From: Priestia megaterium | Lineage (GTDB): Bacteria; Bacillota; Bacilli; Bacillales; Bacillaceae_H | Length of the DNA: 64,000 nt | Direction of reading: 5' to 3' | Assembly: GCF_023824195.1 (NCBI RefSeq) | Contig: NZ_CP085442.1 | Location: forward strand, 2,456,001-2,520,000 | Shown here: piece by piece, positions 43,818 to 52,687 of the stretch | Layout of the letters: every line of letters starts with the position of its first letter | How positions within the stretch are numbered: the stretch's first letter is position 1 | Notes under the pieces: model-generated | What the model saw: only the letters and a program-made list of their open reading frames with translations | What the model was told of the DNA's origin: nothing | Databases searched by the model: none | Made by a program: the position numbers and the translations under genes

Positions 43818-44084
43818 TAACAACTAATAAACAGTATTTGGCAATGAAAAGGACACGAATTAGATGCTGTTTTCTTCGCAGAGAATAGGGTCACTGGCTG
43901 AGAGCCCTTAAGAAATCATCTAATTTACCACCTTAGAGCTATTGCAGGGAACGTGCATAACTGAAACTGCAATCGGTAAAACCGTTATCTTTTTTGAGCG
44001 TAAAATACGTATAGGTATTTTACGGAATTAGGGTGGTACCACGGCCGCATTCGTCCCTTCACTAGGGATGAGTGCGGTTTTTTA
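43818..44084 (+). promoter_or_regulatory. T-box leader 1, threonine specifier
   Basis: The T-box sequence AGGGTGGTACCACGG is at about 44030-44044, followed by a terminator stem CCGCATTCGTCCC/GGGATGAGTGCGG with T run (44045-44083). Stem I can be drawn: AATTAGATG (43858-43866) with CATCTAATT (43917-43925) above, AAGG with CCTT below, leaving ACC (43927-43929) as the specifier codon for threonine. Uncharged tRNA-Thr would stabilise the antiterminator and allow transcription onward. Confidence 0.92.
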
Positions 44085-44094
44085 TGTAGAAAAA

Positions 44095-44352
44095 AAGAAT
44101 ATACAAGCAATGAAAAGGACATGAATCATTTTTGAATTTTCTTTACAGAGAGTAGGGTCACTGGCTGAGAACCCTTAGAAAACGAAATGAATTTACCACC
44201 TTGGAGCTGCGGCGGGGAATGTGTATACACTGAAACCGCAACCGGTAAAACCGTTATCTTTTTAAGCGTAAAATACGTATGGATATTTTACGGAATTAGG
44301 GTGGTACCACGGCCGCATTCGTCCCTTTACTAGGGATGAGTGCGGTTTTTTT
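44095..44352 (+). promoter_or_regulatory. T-box leader 2, threonine specifier
   Basis: A second, closely similar T-box follows the first: T-box sequence at about 44298-44312, terminator stem CCGCATTCGTCCC/GGGATGAGTGCGG (44313-44345) with T run. The specifier in the equivalent place is again ACC (44195-44197). Stem I sequence differs from copy 1, while the T-box and terminator are nearly identical, suggesting duplication followed by drift. Two in series require two tRNA-binding events for read-through. Confidence 0.92.
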
Positions 44353-44382
44353 GTTGAATAAAAACATATTGGAGGAATGAAC

Positions 44383-45600
44383 ATGTCAAAACAAATGGAA
44401 GCAGAAAAACGAAATCATCAAAAGTTAGGTCAAGAACTGGAGCTGTTTATGTCGATGGAAGAAGCTCCTGGTATGCCGTTTTTCTTACCTAACGGAATGA
44501 TTGTTCGAAATGAGTTAGAAAATTACTGGAAACAAAAACATTACAAAGCAGGCTATCAAGAAATAAAAACACCCATTATGATGAAACAGGAGCTCTGGGA
44601 ACAATCAGGGCACTGGGAGCACTATCATGAGAATATGTATTTTTCAAATGTTGACAAACAAAACTATGCGATTAAACCGATGAATTGTCCGGGAGCTATT
44701 TTATTGTTCAACAGCAAGCGAAGGAGCTACCGAGAACTTCCGATTCGATACGCAGAGCTTGGATTAGTTCATCGTCACGAGCTTTCTGGGTCTTTAAACG
44801 GATTGCTAAGAGTCCGGTCATTCACACAGGACGACGCTCATTTATTCGTAGAAATCAGTCAGATCGAAGCTGAGATTAGCCGCATTCTAGCGTTTATCCA
44901 TGACTTTTACTCACATTTTGGCTTCGATTACAAAGTGGAGCTATCCACACGTCCTAAAAAATTCATGGGAGATATTGAAACATGGAACCAAGCAGAAAAG
45001 TCGCTTCAATCTGTGTTAAGTAAAAAAGGCTTAGACTATCAGCTGAATGAAGGAGACGGAGCTTTTTATGGGCCGAAAATCGATTTTCATATTTTAGATT
45101 CCTTAGGTCGCAGCTGGCAGTGCGGAACAGTTCAGCTTGATTTCTTAATGCCAGAGAAGTTTGACTGTATGTATATTGGAGAAGACAATAAACCTCATCG
45201 TCCCGTAATGATTCACCGCGCTATATACGGTTCCGTTGAACGATTTATGGCCATCTTGATTGAACATTATGAAGGTCAATTTCCTCTTTGGTTAGCTCCT
45301 GTTCAACTCAAACTATTGCCTATTGCACCGCCGCATGTGGAATATGCATATAAAGTGAAACACGAGCTGGAGTTAAAAGGGTATCGTGTTGAAGTGGATG
45401 ATCGTATTGAAAAAATAGGGCTGAAAATTCGAGAAGCCGAAATGCTGAAAGTTCCTTATATGGCCGTGATAGGAGATAAGGAAGTGGAAAATGAATCGCT
45501 TGCCATGCGAAAGCACGGAAAGGAAAATATTGGAGCAGTAAGTGTGAAAGAAGCAGCTGGACACTTGAACAAAGAAATGAATTCAAACGGAATCTATTGA
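44383..45600 (+). CDS. thrS: Threonyl-tRNA synthetase, short form without TGS and editing domains
   Basis: A 405-residue ThrRS; the usual length is about 640. It begins directly at the catalytic core (HQKLGQELELFMSMEEAPGMPFFLPNG) and so lacks both the TGS domain and the N2 editing domain that clears Ser-tRNA-Thr. Zinc ligands are all present: Cys in PMNCPGAILLF, His in DDAHLF, His in VMIHRAIYGSVERF, with the motif 2 region RHELSGSLNGLLRVRSFTQDD. The anticodon-binding domain (about 305-400) is intact. The ATG at 44383 is seven bases after GGAGG. Expressed when tRNA-Thr is uncharged; perhaps an inhibitor-tolerant or starvation back-up enzyme. Confidence 0.92.
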   Translation: MSKQMEAEKRNHQKLGQELELFMSMEEAPGMPFFLPNGMIVRNELENYWKQKHYKAGYQEIKTPIMMKQELWEQSGHWEHYHENMYFSNVDKQNYAIKPMNCPGAILLFNSKRRSYRELPIRYAELGLVHRHELSGSLNGLLRVRSFTQDDAHLFVEISQIEAEISRILAFIHDFYSHFGFDYKVELSTRPKKFMGDIETWNQAEKSLQSVLSKKGLDYQLNEGDGAFYGPKIDFHILDSLGRSWQCGTVQLDFLMPEKFDCMYIGEDNKPHRPVMIHRAIYGSVERFMAILIEHYEGQFPLWLAPVQLKLLPIAPPHVEYAYKVKHELELKGYRVEVDDRIEKIGLKIREAEMLKVPYMAVIGDKEVENESLAMRKHGKENIGAVSVKEAAGHLNKEMNSNGIY

Positions 45601-45652
45601 AATCAATTATCTTACCAAATAAAAAAATCCTATTGTGTTAAGTCGGATAGTG

Positions 45653-45690
45653 ATTCCCTTCATCTTGTCTTACACCAAGATGAAGGGAAT
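45653..45690 (+). other. Perfect 15-pair hairpin without T run
   Basis: ATTCCCTTCATCTTG (45653-45667) and CAAGATGAAGGGAAT (45676-45690) pair perfectly around eight bases. Neither strand has a following T run, so this is not a standard terminator. It may end or stabilise the thrS mRNA 3' end. Confidence 0.6.
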
Positions 45691-45772
45691 ATTGAACTAG
45701 AAGGGTATAAGATAATATATATCAGCAGTATAACTTTTGCCTTAGACAAACGCCGGTATTTTATAAAAAAAT

Positions 45773-45943
45773 TTATCTTATTCCATTCGAATCGTTTGTA
45801 CGGGATGAAGCTGAAGCCTCATCTGATGGTTTGTTCATGTTTTGCTGATCTCGCTTCTTTTTAGAAGGAGAGTAAAAAAGAAATTTAAACATAAAGTACA
45901 CTCCTAACGCTAACAAAATACAGCCAATAAGTAAGTTAAGCAT
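45773..45943 (-). CDS. Small single-pass membrane protein, unknown function
   Basis: A 56-residue protein: an N-terminal membrane helix (LLIGCILLALGVYFMFKFLF) followed by a Lys/Arg patch (SPSKKKR) and a polar, Ser/Asn-rich tail, so N-out/C-in topology is likely. The start at 45943 was chosen because GGCGGAGAGAG precedes it and a TATAAT at 45983-45978 would place the transcript start downstream of an earlier in-frame ATG. I do not recognise a family. Confidence 0.6.
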   Translation of the reverse strand: MLNLLIGCILLALGVYFMFKFLFYSPSKKKRDQQNMNKPSDEASASSRTNDSNGIR

Positions 45944-46183
45944 CTCTCTCCGCCCTTCATACACTTCAGTTTTCATCATTATAACACCCGGTAAGATAAA
46001 ACATTCATCGTTCTGTAAATAATCTCTATGTCAGGAATTTATATCTGAAGATAGTTAGTAAAAAAGTTATCTAAAAACATATAAAATAATTCTTTAGAAT
46101 ATTATTTTTATTCAAACTTATTATACATAAGCACAATGATAATCTCTTTATTTAGTTTATAAAACCAAAATAGAGCGATATTG

Positions 46184-46220
46184 AGAAATCGCTTACAAAA
46201 ACTCTTGAAATATATATAAT
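46184..46220 (+). promoter_or_regulatory. Promoter with overlapping cre-like site before the APC permease
   Basis: TTACAA (46193-46198) and TATAAT (46215-46220) are 16 bases apart. AGAAATCGCTTACA (46184-46197) fits the cre consensus except for its first base and covers the -35 box, as expected for CcpA repression. The remaining 145-base leader before the gene shows no structure I recognise. Confidence 0.5.
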
Positions 46221-46364
46221 GATATTAGTATACTAATAGACAAGTTAGTAATTATTTCTATATAATTACTTCTGTATCTAAAGTAAAAACGCGCAGCCAA
46301 ATGGGAAAAGACGTCATTTTCAAGTTTTTTAATGGATGAGTGGCAACAGAGAGGAGAGAGTGCA

Positions 46365-47765
46365 ATGGGAAAACTATTTAAAAAGAAGTCAATCGAGCAA
46401 TTATTAGAACAAAGTCAAAACAAATCTCTAGTCAAAACATTAGGAGCATTCGATTTGACTCTTCTTGGTATTGGAGCCGTAATAGGAACAGGGGTTTTAG
46501 TATTAACAGGCTTAGTAGCTGCTAACGATGCTGGGCCAGCCGTTATTTTTTCTTTTATATTGGCTTCTATTGTATGCGGTTTTGCAGCGCTGTGCTATGC
46601 GGAATTTGCTTCAACTATACCTGTATCTGGGAGCGTTTACACCTATACATATGCAACTATTGGAGAAGTAGTAGCACACTTAATGGGCTGGACGTTGCTT
46701 TCCGTCTATTTATTAACAATGTCAGCAGTAGCAAATGGATGGTCTTCTTATTTTAACAATTTTTTAGAAGGCTTTGGTTTTTCACTGCCAAAAGAATTGA
46801 TTACGATCCCTGCAAATGGAGGTCTAGTGAACCTTCCTGCTATTTGTATTACACTTCTTATTACATGGCTGCTTTCAAGAGGAACAAAAGAAAGTAAAAA
46901 AGTGAATAACTTTATGGTGCTTGTTAAATTATTTATTATCCTTCTCTTTATTATTGTAGGGGCTTTTTATGTGAAGCCGTCTAATTGGACTCCTTTTATG
47001 CCTTATGGAATTGAAGGTGTTGTTACAGGGGGAGCGGCCGTATTTTTTGCTTTCTTAGGCTTTGATGCTCTATCTACATCAGCAGAAGAAGTAAAGAACC
47101 CGCAGCGCAATTTGCCCATTGGAATTATTAGTTCACTCGTGGTCTGCACGATTATTTATGTAGCAGTATGCCTTGTTATGACTGGAGTTGTTTCATACAA
47201 GGAGCTGAATGTTCCAGAAGCAATGGCCTATGTTCTTCATTCAGTAGGACAAAATGCAGTGGCAGGAGTTATTGCTGCAGGAGCTGTCATTGGAATCATG
47301 GCTGTTATTTTCGCCTACATTTATGCAGCAACACGCATTTTATTCTCGATGAGCCGCGACGGCTTGCTGCCAAAAGTATTTGCCAAAACAAATGAGAAAA
47401 CAGGAGTACCGACTCTTTCTACTTGGCTAGTAGGGATTATCGGAGCGTTAATTTCAGGATTTATTGATCTGAAAGAACTTGCAAATTTAGCAAATATCGG
47501 AGCTCTTTTAACTTTCGGCATGGTGGGCGTCAGCATTATCATCTTACGCAAAACGCACCCAACTTTAAAACGTGGATTTACAATGCCGTTTGTCCCGGTT
47601 TTACCAATTTTATCTGTATTATCTTGTTTATTTTTAATGATTAATCTTCCTAAAACAACATGGCTGTATTTTAGCATATGGATTGTGCTTGGTATATTTG
47701 TGTATGTCGGTTACTCTCGTAAACACAGTCGATTAACAAGCAAAGAAATGAAAAAAGCAAGTTAA
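46365..47765 (+). CDS. APC family amino acid permease (YfnA/cationic amino acid transporter-like)
   Basis: A 466-residue transporter with about 12 membrane segments. It opens with a soluble MGKLFKKKSIEQLLEQ tail, then LGAFDLTLLGIGAVIGTGVLVLTGLVAAN with the GIGAVIGTG substrate loop, and CYAEFASTIPVSGSVYTYTYATIGEVVAHLMGW. FFAFLGFDALSTSAEEVKNPQRNLPIGI (about 225) is the CAT/YfnA hallmark. It imports amino acids; cationic or branched types are possible. The ATG at 46365 follows GAGGAGAG; an in-frame ATG at 46332 has no site. A likely CcpA-controlled promoter lies ahead. Confidence 0.87.
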   Translation: MGKLFKKKSIEQLLEQSQNKSLVKTLGAFDLTLLGIGAVIGTGVLVLTGLVAANDAGPAVIFSFILASIVCGFAALCYAEFASTIPVSGSVYTYTYATIGEVVAHLMGWTLLSVYLLTMSAVANGWSSYFNNFLEGFGFSLPKELITIPANGGLVNLPAICITLLITWLLSRGTKESKKVNNFMVLVKLFIILLFIIVGAFYVKPSNWTPFMPYGIEGVVTGGAAVFFAFLGFDALSTSAEEVKNPQRNLPIGIISSLVVCTIIYVAVCLVMTGVVSYKELNVPEAMAYVLHSVGQNAVAGVIAAGAVIGIMAVIFAYIYAATRILFSMSRDGLLPKVFAKTNEKTGVPTLSTWLVGIIGALISGFIDLKELANLANIGALLTFGMVGVSIIILRKTHPTLKRGFTMPFVPVLPILSVLSCLFLMINLPKTTWLYFSIWIVLGIFVYVGYSRKHSRLTSKEMKKAS

Positions 47766-47773
47766 AAGCAAAC

Positions 47774-47808
47774 AAAAGAGCCTTTCAGCAAAGAAAGGCT
47801 CTTTTTTA
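47774..47808 (+). terminator. Bidirectional terminator between convergent transporter genes
   Basis: AAAAGAGCCTTTC pairs with GAAAGGCTCTTTT around a short loop, with A and T runs on both sides. It serves the APC permease gene on the + strand and the MFS gene on the - strand. Confidence 0.9.
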
Positions 47809-47831
47809 CTTGTTGTTCGGTCGTTAGACAG

Positions 47832-49040
47832 TTAGGAAGATTGTTCACTATGCTTTTTGCGTGTTTCCACAATAAAAAGACAAGTGCTGATAATAAAGGC
47901 AGTTCCTACAAAAATGGCGCCGACCCAAGGAAGTGAAGTAAGTCCCATATGATTAATAATTACGCCTCCGAAAAAGGCGCCAAAAGCATTTCCTAAGTTA
48001 GCAAATGAGTGATTTGAAGTAGAAGCTAAAGCAGGTGCTTCCTGTGCTAAGTTCATGATTTTTACTTGAATACCAGGCATTACAGCAAATGCTGCTGCTC
48101 CCCAGAAAAACAGGGTGATAATAGCTGCTGTTGGGCTTTTAACAGTAAACGTAAAAATAGTCAGCACAATACAAAGAAAAGCAAATATACCTACAACGGA
48201 AGGCATTAACTTCCAGTCTGCAAGCTTGCCTCCAACAACGTTTCCAAGCGTAACGCCGCATCCATATAATACAAGTATCCATGTAACGCTATGTTCACTT
48301 ACTCCTGTAACATCTTCAAGAAGCGGTGTAATGTACGTAAAAACAGTAAATAAACTGCCGCATCCTATTGCGCTTAAAAGAAGCATCACAAGAAGTTTTG
48401 GTTGGGCAAAAGCAGCAAACTGCTGTTTTAGACCCGTTAATTTGTCTTGACCAAGCTTTGGGATAAACAGAATAATACCAATAAATGCAATAATCCCCAT
48501 GATCGTAATAGCCCCAAACGAAGCTCTCCAGCCTAAGTGTTGCCCAATGAATGTTCCCACAGGAACGCCGATTATATTTGCAATGGTTAAACCTGCCATC
48601 ATCGTTGCGACAGCACTTGCACGTTTATGAGGTTGTACGAGCCGTGAAGCAATAACAGCGCCTACTCCAAAGAAAGTACCGTGACATAATGCCGTAACTA
48701 AACGAGCTCCCATTAAAATTCCATAGCTAGGTGCAATAATAGCAATCGCATTTCCGAGAATAAATAAAAGCATGAGTAAACAAAGCAGAAGCTTTTGAGG
48801 AAGTCGATGAGTAAAAATGGTTAAAATTGGCGCGCCGATTGCTACTCCTAAAGCATAGCTTGTAATTAGCTGGCCAGCAGTCGAAATGCTAACATGAAGG
48901 TCTTCCGCAACGTTAGGCAGTATCCCCATAATAACAAATTCCGTCATTCCAATAGCAAAAGCTCCAAGAGTTAACGAGATGAGAGCAATTGGAAAGGAAT
49001 CTTTCTTACTGATCTGCTCATTAGCATGCATTGTATTCAT
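47832..49040 (-). CDS. MFS efflux transporter (YdhP/AraJ-like)
   Basis: A 402-residue major-facilitator protein with about 12 membrane segments. TLGAFAIGMTEFVIMGILPNVAEDLHVSISTAGQLITSYALGVAIGAPI (about 25-75) is the hallmark of the DHA1 AraJ/YdhP group, followed by GARLVTALCHGTFFGVGAVIASRL. The group exports sugars, nucleosides or drugs. The start follows AAAGGGTGATCACAC on the - strand. It diverges from the MarR-MMPL unit; the 256 bases between hold the MarR operators, which may or may not act on this gene too. Confidence 0.85.
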   Translation of the reverse strand: MNTMHANEQISKKDSFPIALISLTLGAFAIGMTEFVIMGILPNVAEDLHVSISTAGQLITSYALGVAIGAPILTIFTHRLPQKLLLCLLMLLFILGNAIAIIAPSYGILMGARLVTALCHGTFFGVGAVIASRLVQPHKRASAVATMMAGLTIANIIGVPVGTFIGQHLGWRASFGAITIMGIIAFIGIILFIPKLGQDKLTGLKQQFAAFAQPKLLVMLLLSAIGCGSLFTVFTYITPLLEDVTGVSEHSVTWILVLYGCGVTLGNVVGGKLADWKLMPSVVGIFAFLCIVLTIFTFTVKSPTAAIITLFFWGAAAFAVMPGIQVKIMNLAQEAPALASTSNHSFANLGNAFGAFFGGVIINHMGLTSLPWVGAIFVGTAFIISTCLFIVETRKKHSEQSS

Positions 49041-49209
49041 GTGTGATCACCCTTTCTGTGTATAAAATTTATATCTCCTTGAAAAGAAGTCAATTACTAA
49101 TAATACTTAAGTGATTGAGCTTTGACAACCAAAAAAGCTGATGTAAGCGGTATCTTTTAGAATTCCGTTTATCTTTATCATATTATGAAGACAGTCAGAC
49201 ATAAATTTA

Positions 49210-49274
49210 TTGACAGAATAAAGTTTAGTCCTATAAACTATTTTTAAAGTTGAATAGTTTATACCTATAAACTA
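49210..49274 (+). promoter_or_regulatory. Promoter with two copies of a 20-base operator
   Basis: TTGACA (49210-49215) and TATAAA (49232-49237) are 16 bases apart. TAGTTTATACCTATAAACTA at 49255-49274 is a perfect palindrome; a related copy AAGTTTAGTCCTATAAACTA is at 49221-49240 and covers the -10 box (17 of 20 bases the same). Centres are 34 bases apart. This is the pattern of an autorepressed MarR operon. Confidence 0.75.
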
Positions 49275-49296
49275 AATAAGCAAAGGAGGGAAATAA

Positions 49297-49758
49297 GTGA
49301 CAAAAAGCAAGTTATATCAAGCTGTAGAACTTTTTGAAGAAGTGCTGTTTGTAGGAACAGAAGTAATTCATAGAGAGATCAGCCATAACCTCTTTGAACA
49401 TGTCTCTAGGCAGCAGTTTGATTTGTTAAATAGTTTAATGATCAAAGGTCCATCTTCACCTGGCAGTCTTGCTGTCTTGCAAGGTGTTCATAAAAGTGCC
49501 ATTTCGAATCGAATCAAAAAACTGCTCGAAAAAGGGCTCGTGGAGTGGGACACTAACGAACTAGAAAGTGATAAACGTTCTAAGCTTATTAAGATTACGG
49601 CTGAAGGAGAAAAGGTAATAAATGACGGAAATGCCGCGTGTTTTAGTATCATTGAGAATTTGTTTGATGATGTAGAAGAAGAAAAAATAGATACATTTAT
49701 TGAAATTCTTACAATGGCAAAAGAAAAGTTAACTACAAAAGGGGAAAGCAAACAATGA
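49297..49758 (+). CDS. MarR family transcriptional regulator
   Basis: A 153-residue MarR protein starting at GTG behind AAAGGAGGG. The winged helix-turn-helix spans about residues 40-105: QQFDLLNSLMIKGPSSPGSLAVLQGVHKSAISNRIKKLLEKGLVEW, then the wing ELESDKRSKLIKITAEGEKVI. It overlaps the transporter gene by four bases (ATGA), so it almost certainly controls that exporter, presumably through the twin palindromes at its own promoter. The inducer is unknown; lipophilic drugs or acids are common for this arrangement. Confidence 0.9.
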   Translation: MTKSKLYQAVELFEEVLFVGTEVIHREISHNLFEHVSRQQFDLLNSLMIKGPSSPGSLAVLQGVHKSAISNRIKKLLEKGLVEWDTNELESDKRSKLIKITAEGEKVINDGNAACFSIIENLFDDVEEEKIDTFIEILTMAKEKLTTKGESKQ

Positions 49759-52424
49759 AATTTATTGTGAAATTTAAATGGGTGATTGCTGCCTTTATTT
49801 TAGCTTTAACGGTTATATTGATGCTAACGGCACCGAATTTAACAAAGCTCGCAAGTGAAAAAGGACAGTCGCAGCTTCCCGACGATGCTGTTTCATCTAG
49901 AGCCAGCCAAATTTTAAAAGACGCCGGGGAAGACAGTAATACCATCAGCATGGTTATCAAGTTAGATAAAGCATTAAATAAAGATAGTGAGAAACAAATA
50001 CAGAAAATCATTGATAAGACAGAGAAAATTAAAGGTGTAAAAGATGTCACAACGCCTTTAACAGATGATCAAGATGTTCGTAATCAATTAATGTCTAAAG
50101 ACAAAAAAACCATTTTAGTTCCGCTTACTGTCAGTGGATCGGACGAAAAAGTTGAAAAAATAGCGGATCAGATTTATGACAGCGTACCAAAAGACGTTAC
50201 CGCATATGTAACAGGTGCATCCCTTATTAATCAAGATTTTGCACACAGTTCAGAAGAAGGGTTAAAGAAAACCGAGTTTATTACCATCTTTTTGATTTTA
50301 GGTTTGCTTTTACTCGTTTTCCGTTCAGTAGTGACCCCGTTTATTCCTATTTTAATTGTGGGAATCACCTACTTAATCAGTCAATCGTTACTAGGGCTTT
50401 TAGTTAAAAATGTAGATTTTCCAATCTCAACGTTTACGCAAACGTTCTTAGTAGCTATTTTGTTTGGAATTGGTACGGATTACTGCATTCTTTTACTTAA
50501 TCGTTTCCGTGAAGAATTGGCAAACGGACATGATAAAGTAGAAGCCACAATCACAGCTTACCGTACAGCAGGAAGAACGCTATTTATCAGTGGAATTGCC
50601 GTATTTATTGGGTTTGCGGCCATCGGATTTGCCAAGTTTGCCATTTTCCAATCTGCTGTCGGCGTAGCAGTGGGGGTAGGTGTACTGCTAGTCATTTTAT
50701 TTACTCTGCTTCCACTTTTTATGGTTACACTTGGAGAAAAATTATTTTGGCCGTCTAAAAAAGTGGCTTCTCATAGCGATAATAAGCTGTGGGGATTTTT
50801 AGGAAAAAAGGCAGTGGCGCGACCGTTCGTGTTTTTAGTCATTACAGCGATTATTACCGTGCCTTTTATTGTAACGTACGACTCAAAAGTATCGTTTGAT
50901 TCTACTGCTGAAATCAGCAGTGATTATAAATCTATAAAAGGACTAAAAGCTATCAGTGATGCACTGGGAGAAGGAAAAGCGTTTCCTGTCAATGTTATTA
51001 TTAAAGGAGATAAAGAGTTAACAAAGGCGGATATTACTCCTTATTTAGGAAATATAAGCAAAGCAATTGAAAAAGTGGATCACGTGGATTCTGTCATGAC
51101 TATCACACAGCCTACCGGAGAAAAGATCGATGATTTATATGTTAATTCACAGCTAGGCTCTGTATCAGACGGAATCAAAGATGCTATTAAAGGAATCGGA
51201 GATGTAGAAAAAGGATTAAGTGATGTTGAAAAAGGGCTAAATCAAATAGCTGACCAAACGGGTTCTGCTTCTAAAGAGAAATCTGGCGGGTTGCTTGCAC
51301 CTGCTGCAGACGGGTTAGCTCAAATTAATCAACAGCTGCAGCTTGTCAGCACTCAGCTCTCTACAACAGGAAATGTGCAGCAAGCGGTTCCTCAGCTTGT
51401 TGCAATCAGTAAACAGCTTACTACCATTCAAACCGGTCTCCAACAAGCAAATGAGAATCTTTCAGCTCAGCAAGGTCAAGTTGGAACGTTATCAGACAGC
51501 ATCAATCAGTTAGCAAAAGGCGTTAACAGTGCGAATGACGGACTGACGAAGATCTCAGATGGCTTAACAAAAGCAGCAGATATGCTTGATAACATGAGTG
51601 ACAGCCCAACAGTTAGAGATACGGGGATTTATCTTCCAGCAGAAGTGATGAAAGATAAAGGGTTTAAACAATCCATCGATAACTATTCTTTTGCAGATGG
51701 AAAAGGAGTTAAGCTAAGTGTAGTGCTCGATCAAAATCCATATTCTGAAGAAGCTATTTCAACCGTAAAAAATATTGAAAAAGCGGTGGCAAGCGAAGTC
51801 GTTGATACGCCGTTTGAGCATACAGAAATTGTGTACGGAGGGGTATCGAGCTCAAATGCGGATTTAAAAGATTTATCTACAACGGATCTTTCACGCACAA
51901 TGGTTATTATGATGATTGGACTGTTTATTGTGCTCACCATTTTATTCCGTTCAATGATAATGCCTGTATACATGATTGCTTCACTGCTGCTTACGTATTA
52001 TACAGCAATGGGAATCTCAGAGCTTCTATTTGTGGATATAATGGGGAATGACGGAATCAGCTGGGCCGTGCCATTCTTTAGTTTTGTTATTTTGGTTGCC
52101 CTGGGAATTGACTATTCTATTTTCTTGTTAGACCGTTTTAACGAAGAAGTGAAAAGCGGCGTAGCAGAAGGGATGGTTACGTCCATGAGTAAGATGGGGT
52201 CGGTTATTATCACTGCTGCTATTATCTTAGCCGGAACGTTTGGAGCTATGATGCCATCAGGTGTATTAACACTTGTGCATGTAGCAACGGTTGTTATTAT
52301 TGGTCTTTTACTTTATGGCCTTGTTATTCTTCCGCTTCTTATGCCAGCGATTGTCGTAACGCTTGGAGAAGGAAACTGGTGGCCGTTTCTTCGAAAAAAA
52401 GAAAAATACAAAGTAGAAGAATAA
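49755..52424 (+). CDS. MMPL/RND family exporter (YdfJ-like)
   Basis: An 889-residue RND-type transporter with two MMPL halves. Each half has a membrane helix, a long extracellular loop and five clustered helices; GIGTDYCILLLNRFREEL (about 240) and ALGIDYSIFLLDRFNEEV (about 783) hold the proton-relay Asp-Tyr. The second extracellular loop (about 470-625) is a repetitive, Gly/Leu/Gln-rich stretch (IGDVEKGLSDVEKGLNQIA) that can form a long helical hairpin reaching the wall. It probably exports lipids or hydrophobic compounds. Under MarR control by overlap. Confidence 0.92.
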   Translation: MKFIVKFKWVIAAFILALTVILMLTAPNLTKLASEKGQSQLPDDAVSSRASQILKDAGEDSNTISMVIKLDKALNKDSEKQIQKIIDKTEKIKGVKDVTTPLTDDQDVRNQLMSKDKKTILVPLTVSGSDEKVEKIADQIYDSVPKDVTAYVTGASLINQDFAHSSEEGLKKTEFITIFLILGLLLLVFRSVVTPFIPILIVGITYLISQSLLGLLVKNVDFPISTFTQTFLVAILFGIGTDYCILLLNRFREELANGHDKVEATITAYRTAGRTLFISGIAVFIGFAAIGFAKFAIFQSAVGVAVGVGVLLVILFTLLPLFMVTLGEKLFWPSKKVASHSDNKLWGFLGKKAVARPFVFLVITAIITVPFIVTYDSKVSFDSTAEISSDYKSIKGLKAISDALGEGKAFPVNVIIKGDKELTKADITPYLGNISKAIEKVDHVDSVMTITQPTGEKIDDLYVNSQLGSVSDGIKDAIKGIGDVEKGLSDVEKGLNQIADQTGSASKEKSGGLLAPAADGLAQINQQLQLVSTQLSTTGNVQQAVPQLVAISKQLTTIQTGLQQANENLSAQQGQVGTLSDSINQLAKGVNSANDGLTKISDGLTKAADMLDNMSDSPTVRDTGIYLPAEVMKDKGFKQSIDNYSFADGKGVKLSVVLDQNPYSEEAISTVKNIEKAVASEVVDTPFEHTEIVYGGVSSSNADLKDLSTTDLSRTMVIMMIGLFIVLTILFRSMIMPVYMIASLLLTYYTAMGISELLFVDIMGNDGISWAVPFFSFVILVALGIDYSIFLLDRFNEEVKSGVAEGMVTSMSKMGSVIITAAIILAGTFGAMMPSGVLTLVHVATVVIIGLLLYGLVILPLLMPAIVVTLGEGNWWPFLRKKEKYKVEE

Positions 52425-52517
52425 CTTGTATATGATAGTTGTATCAAAAATCAGATATTTGTTAGGAAATAGTGATAGACGCCTGTATAGCGTTAAACAT
52501 TATATAGGATAAAAATC

Positions 52518-52562
52518 AAGGATAGATGAGCGTCATAAGACTGCTCTATCTATCCTTTTTGT
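52518..52562 (+). terminator. Rho-independent terminator after the MMPL gene
   Basis: AAGGATAGATGAGC pairs with GCTCTATCTATCCTT (one bulge) around an 11-base loop and is followed by a T run. Confidence 0.85.
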
Positions 52563-52639
52563 ATTATTGGAAAACGTGATTATAGTTTAAAAGTACAATC
52601 AAGCAGATGCTGTTATAAATACACCTAGTCGAATAAAAG

Positions 52640-52682
52640 ACCTCCCATCAGGAAAACCTATAGTCAAAAACATGAGGGAGGT
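52640..52682 (+). promoter_or_regulatory. Leader hairpin covering the ribosome site of the zinc-ribbon gene
   Basis: ACCTCCC (52640-52646) pairs with GGGAGGT (52676-52682), which is the ribosome site, and six T residues follow just before the ATG. It can act as terminator or as a cover over the site. The loop holds a smaller AGG/CCT hairpin. Confidence 0.55.
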
Positions 52683-52687
52683 TTTTT

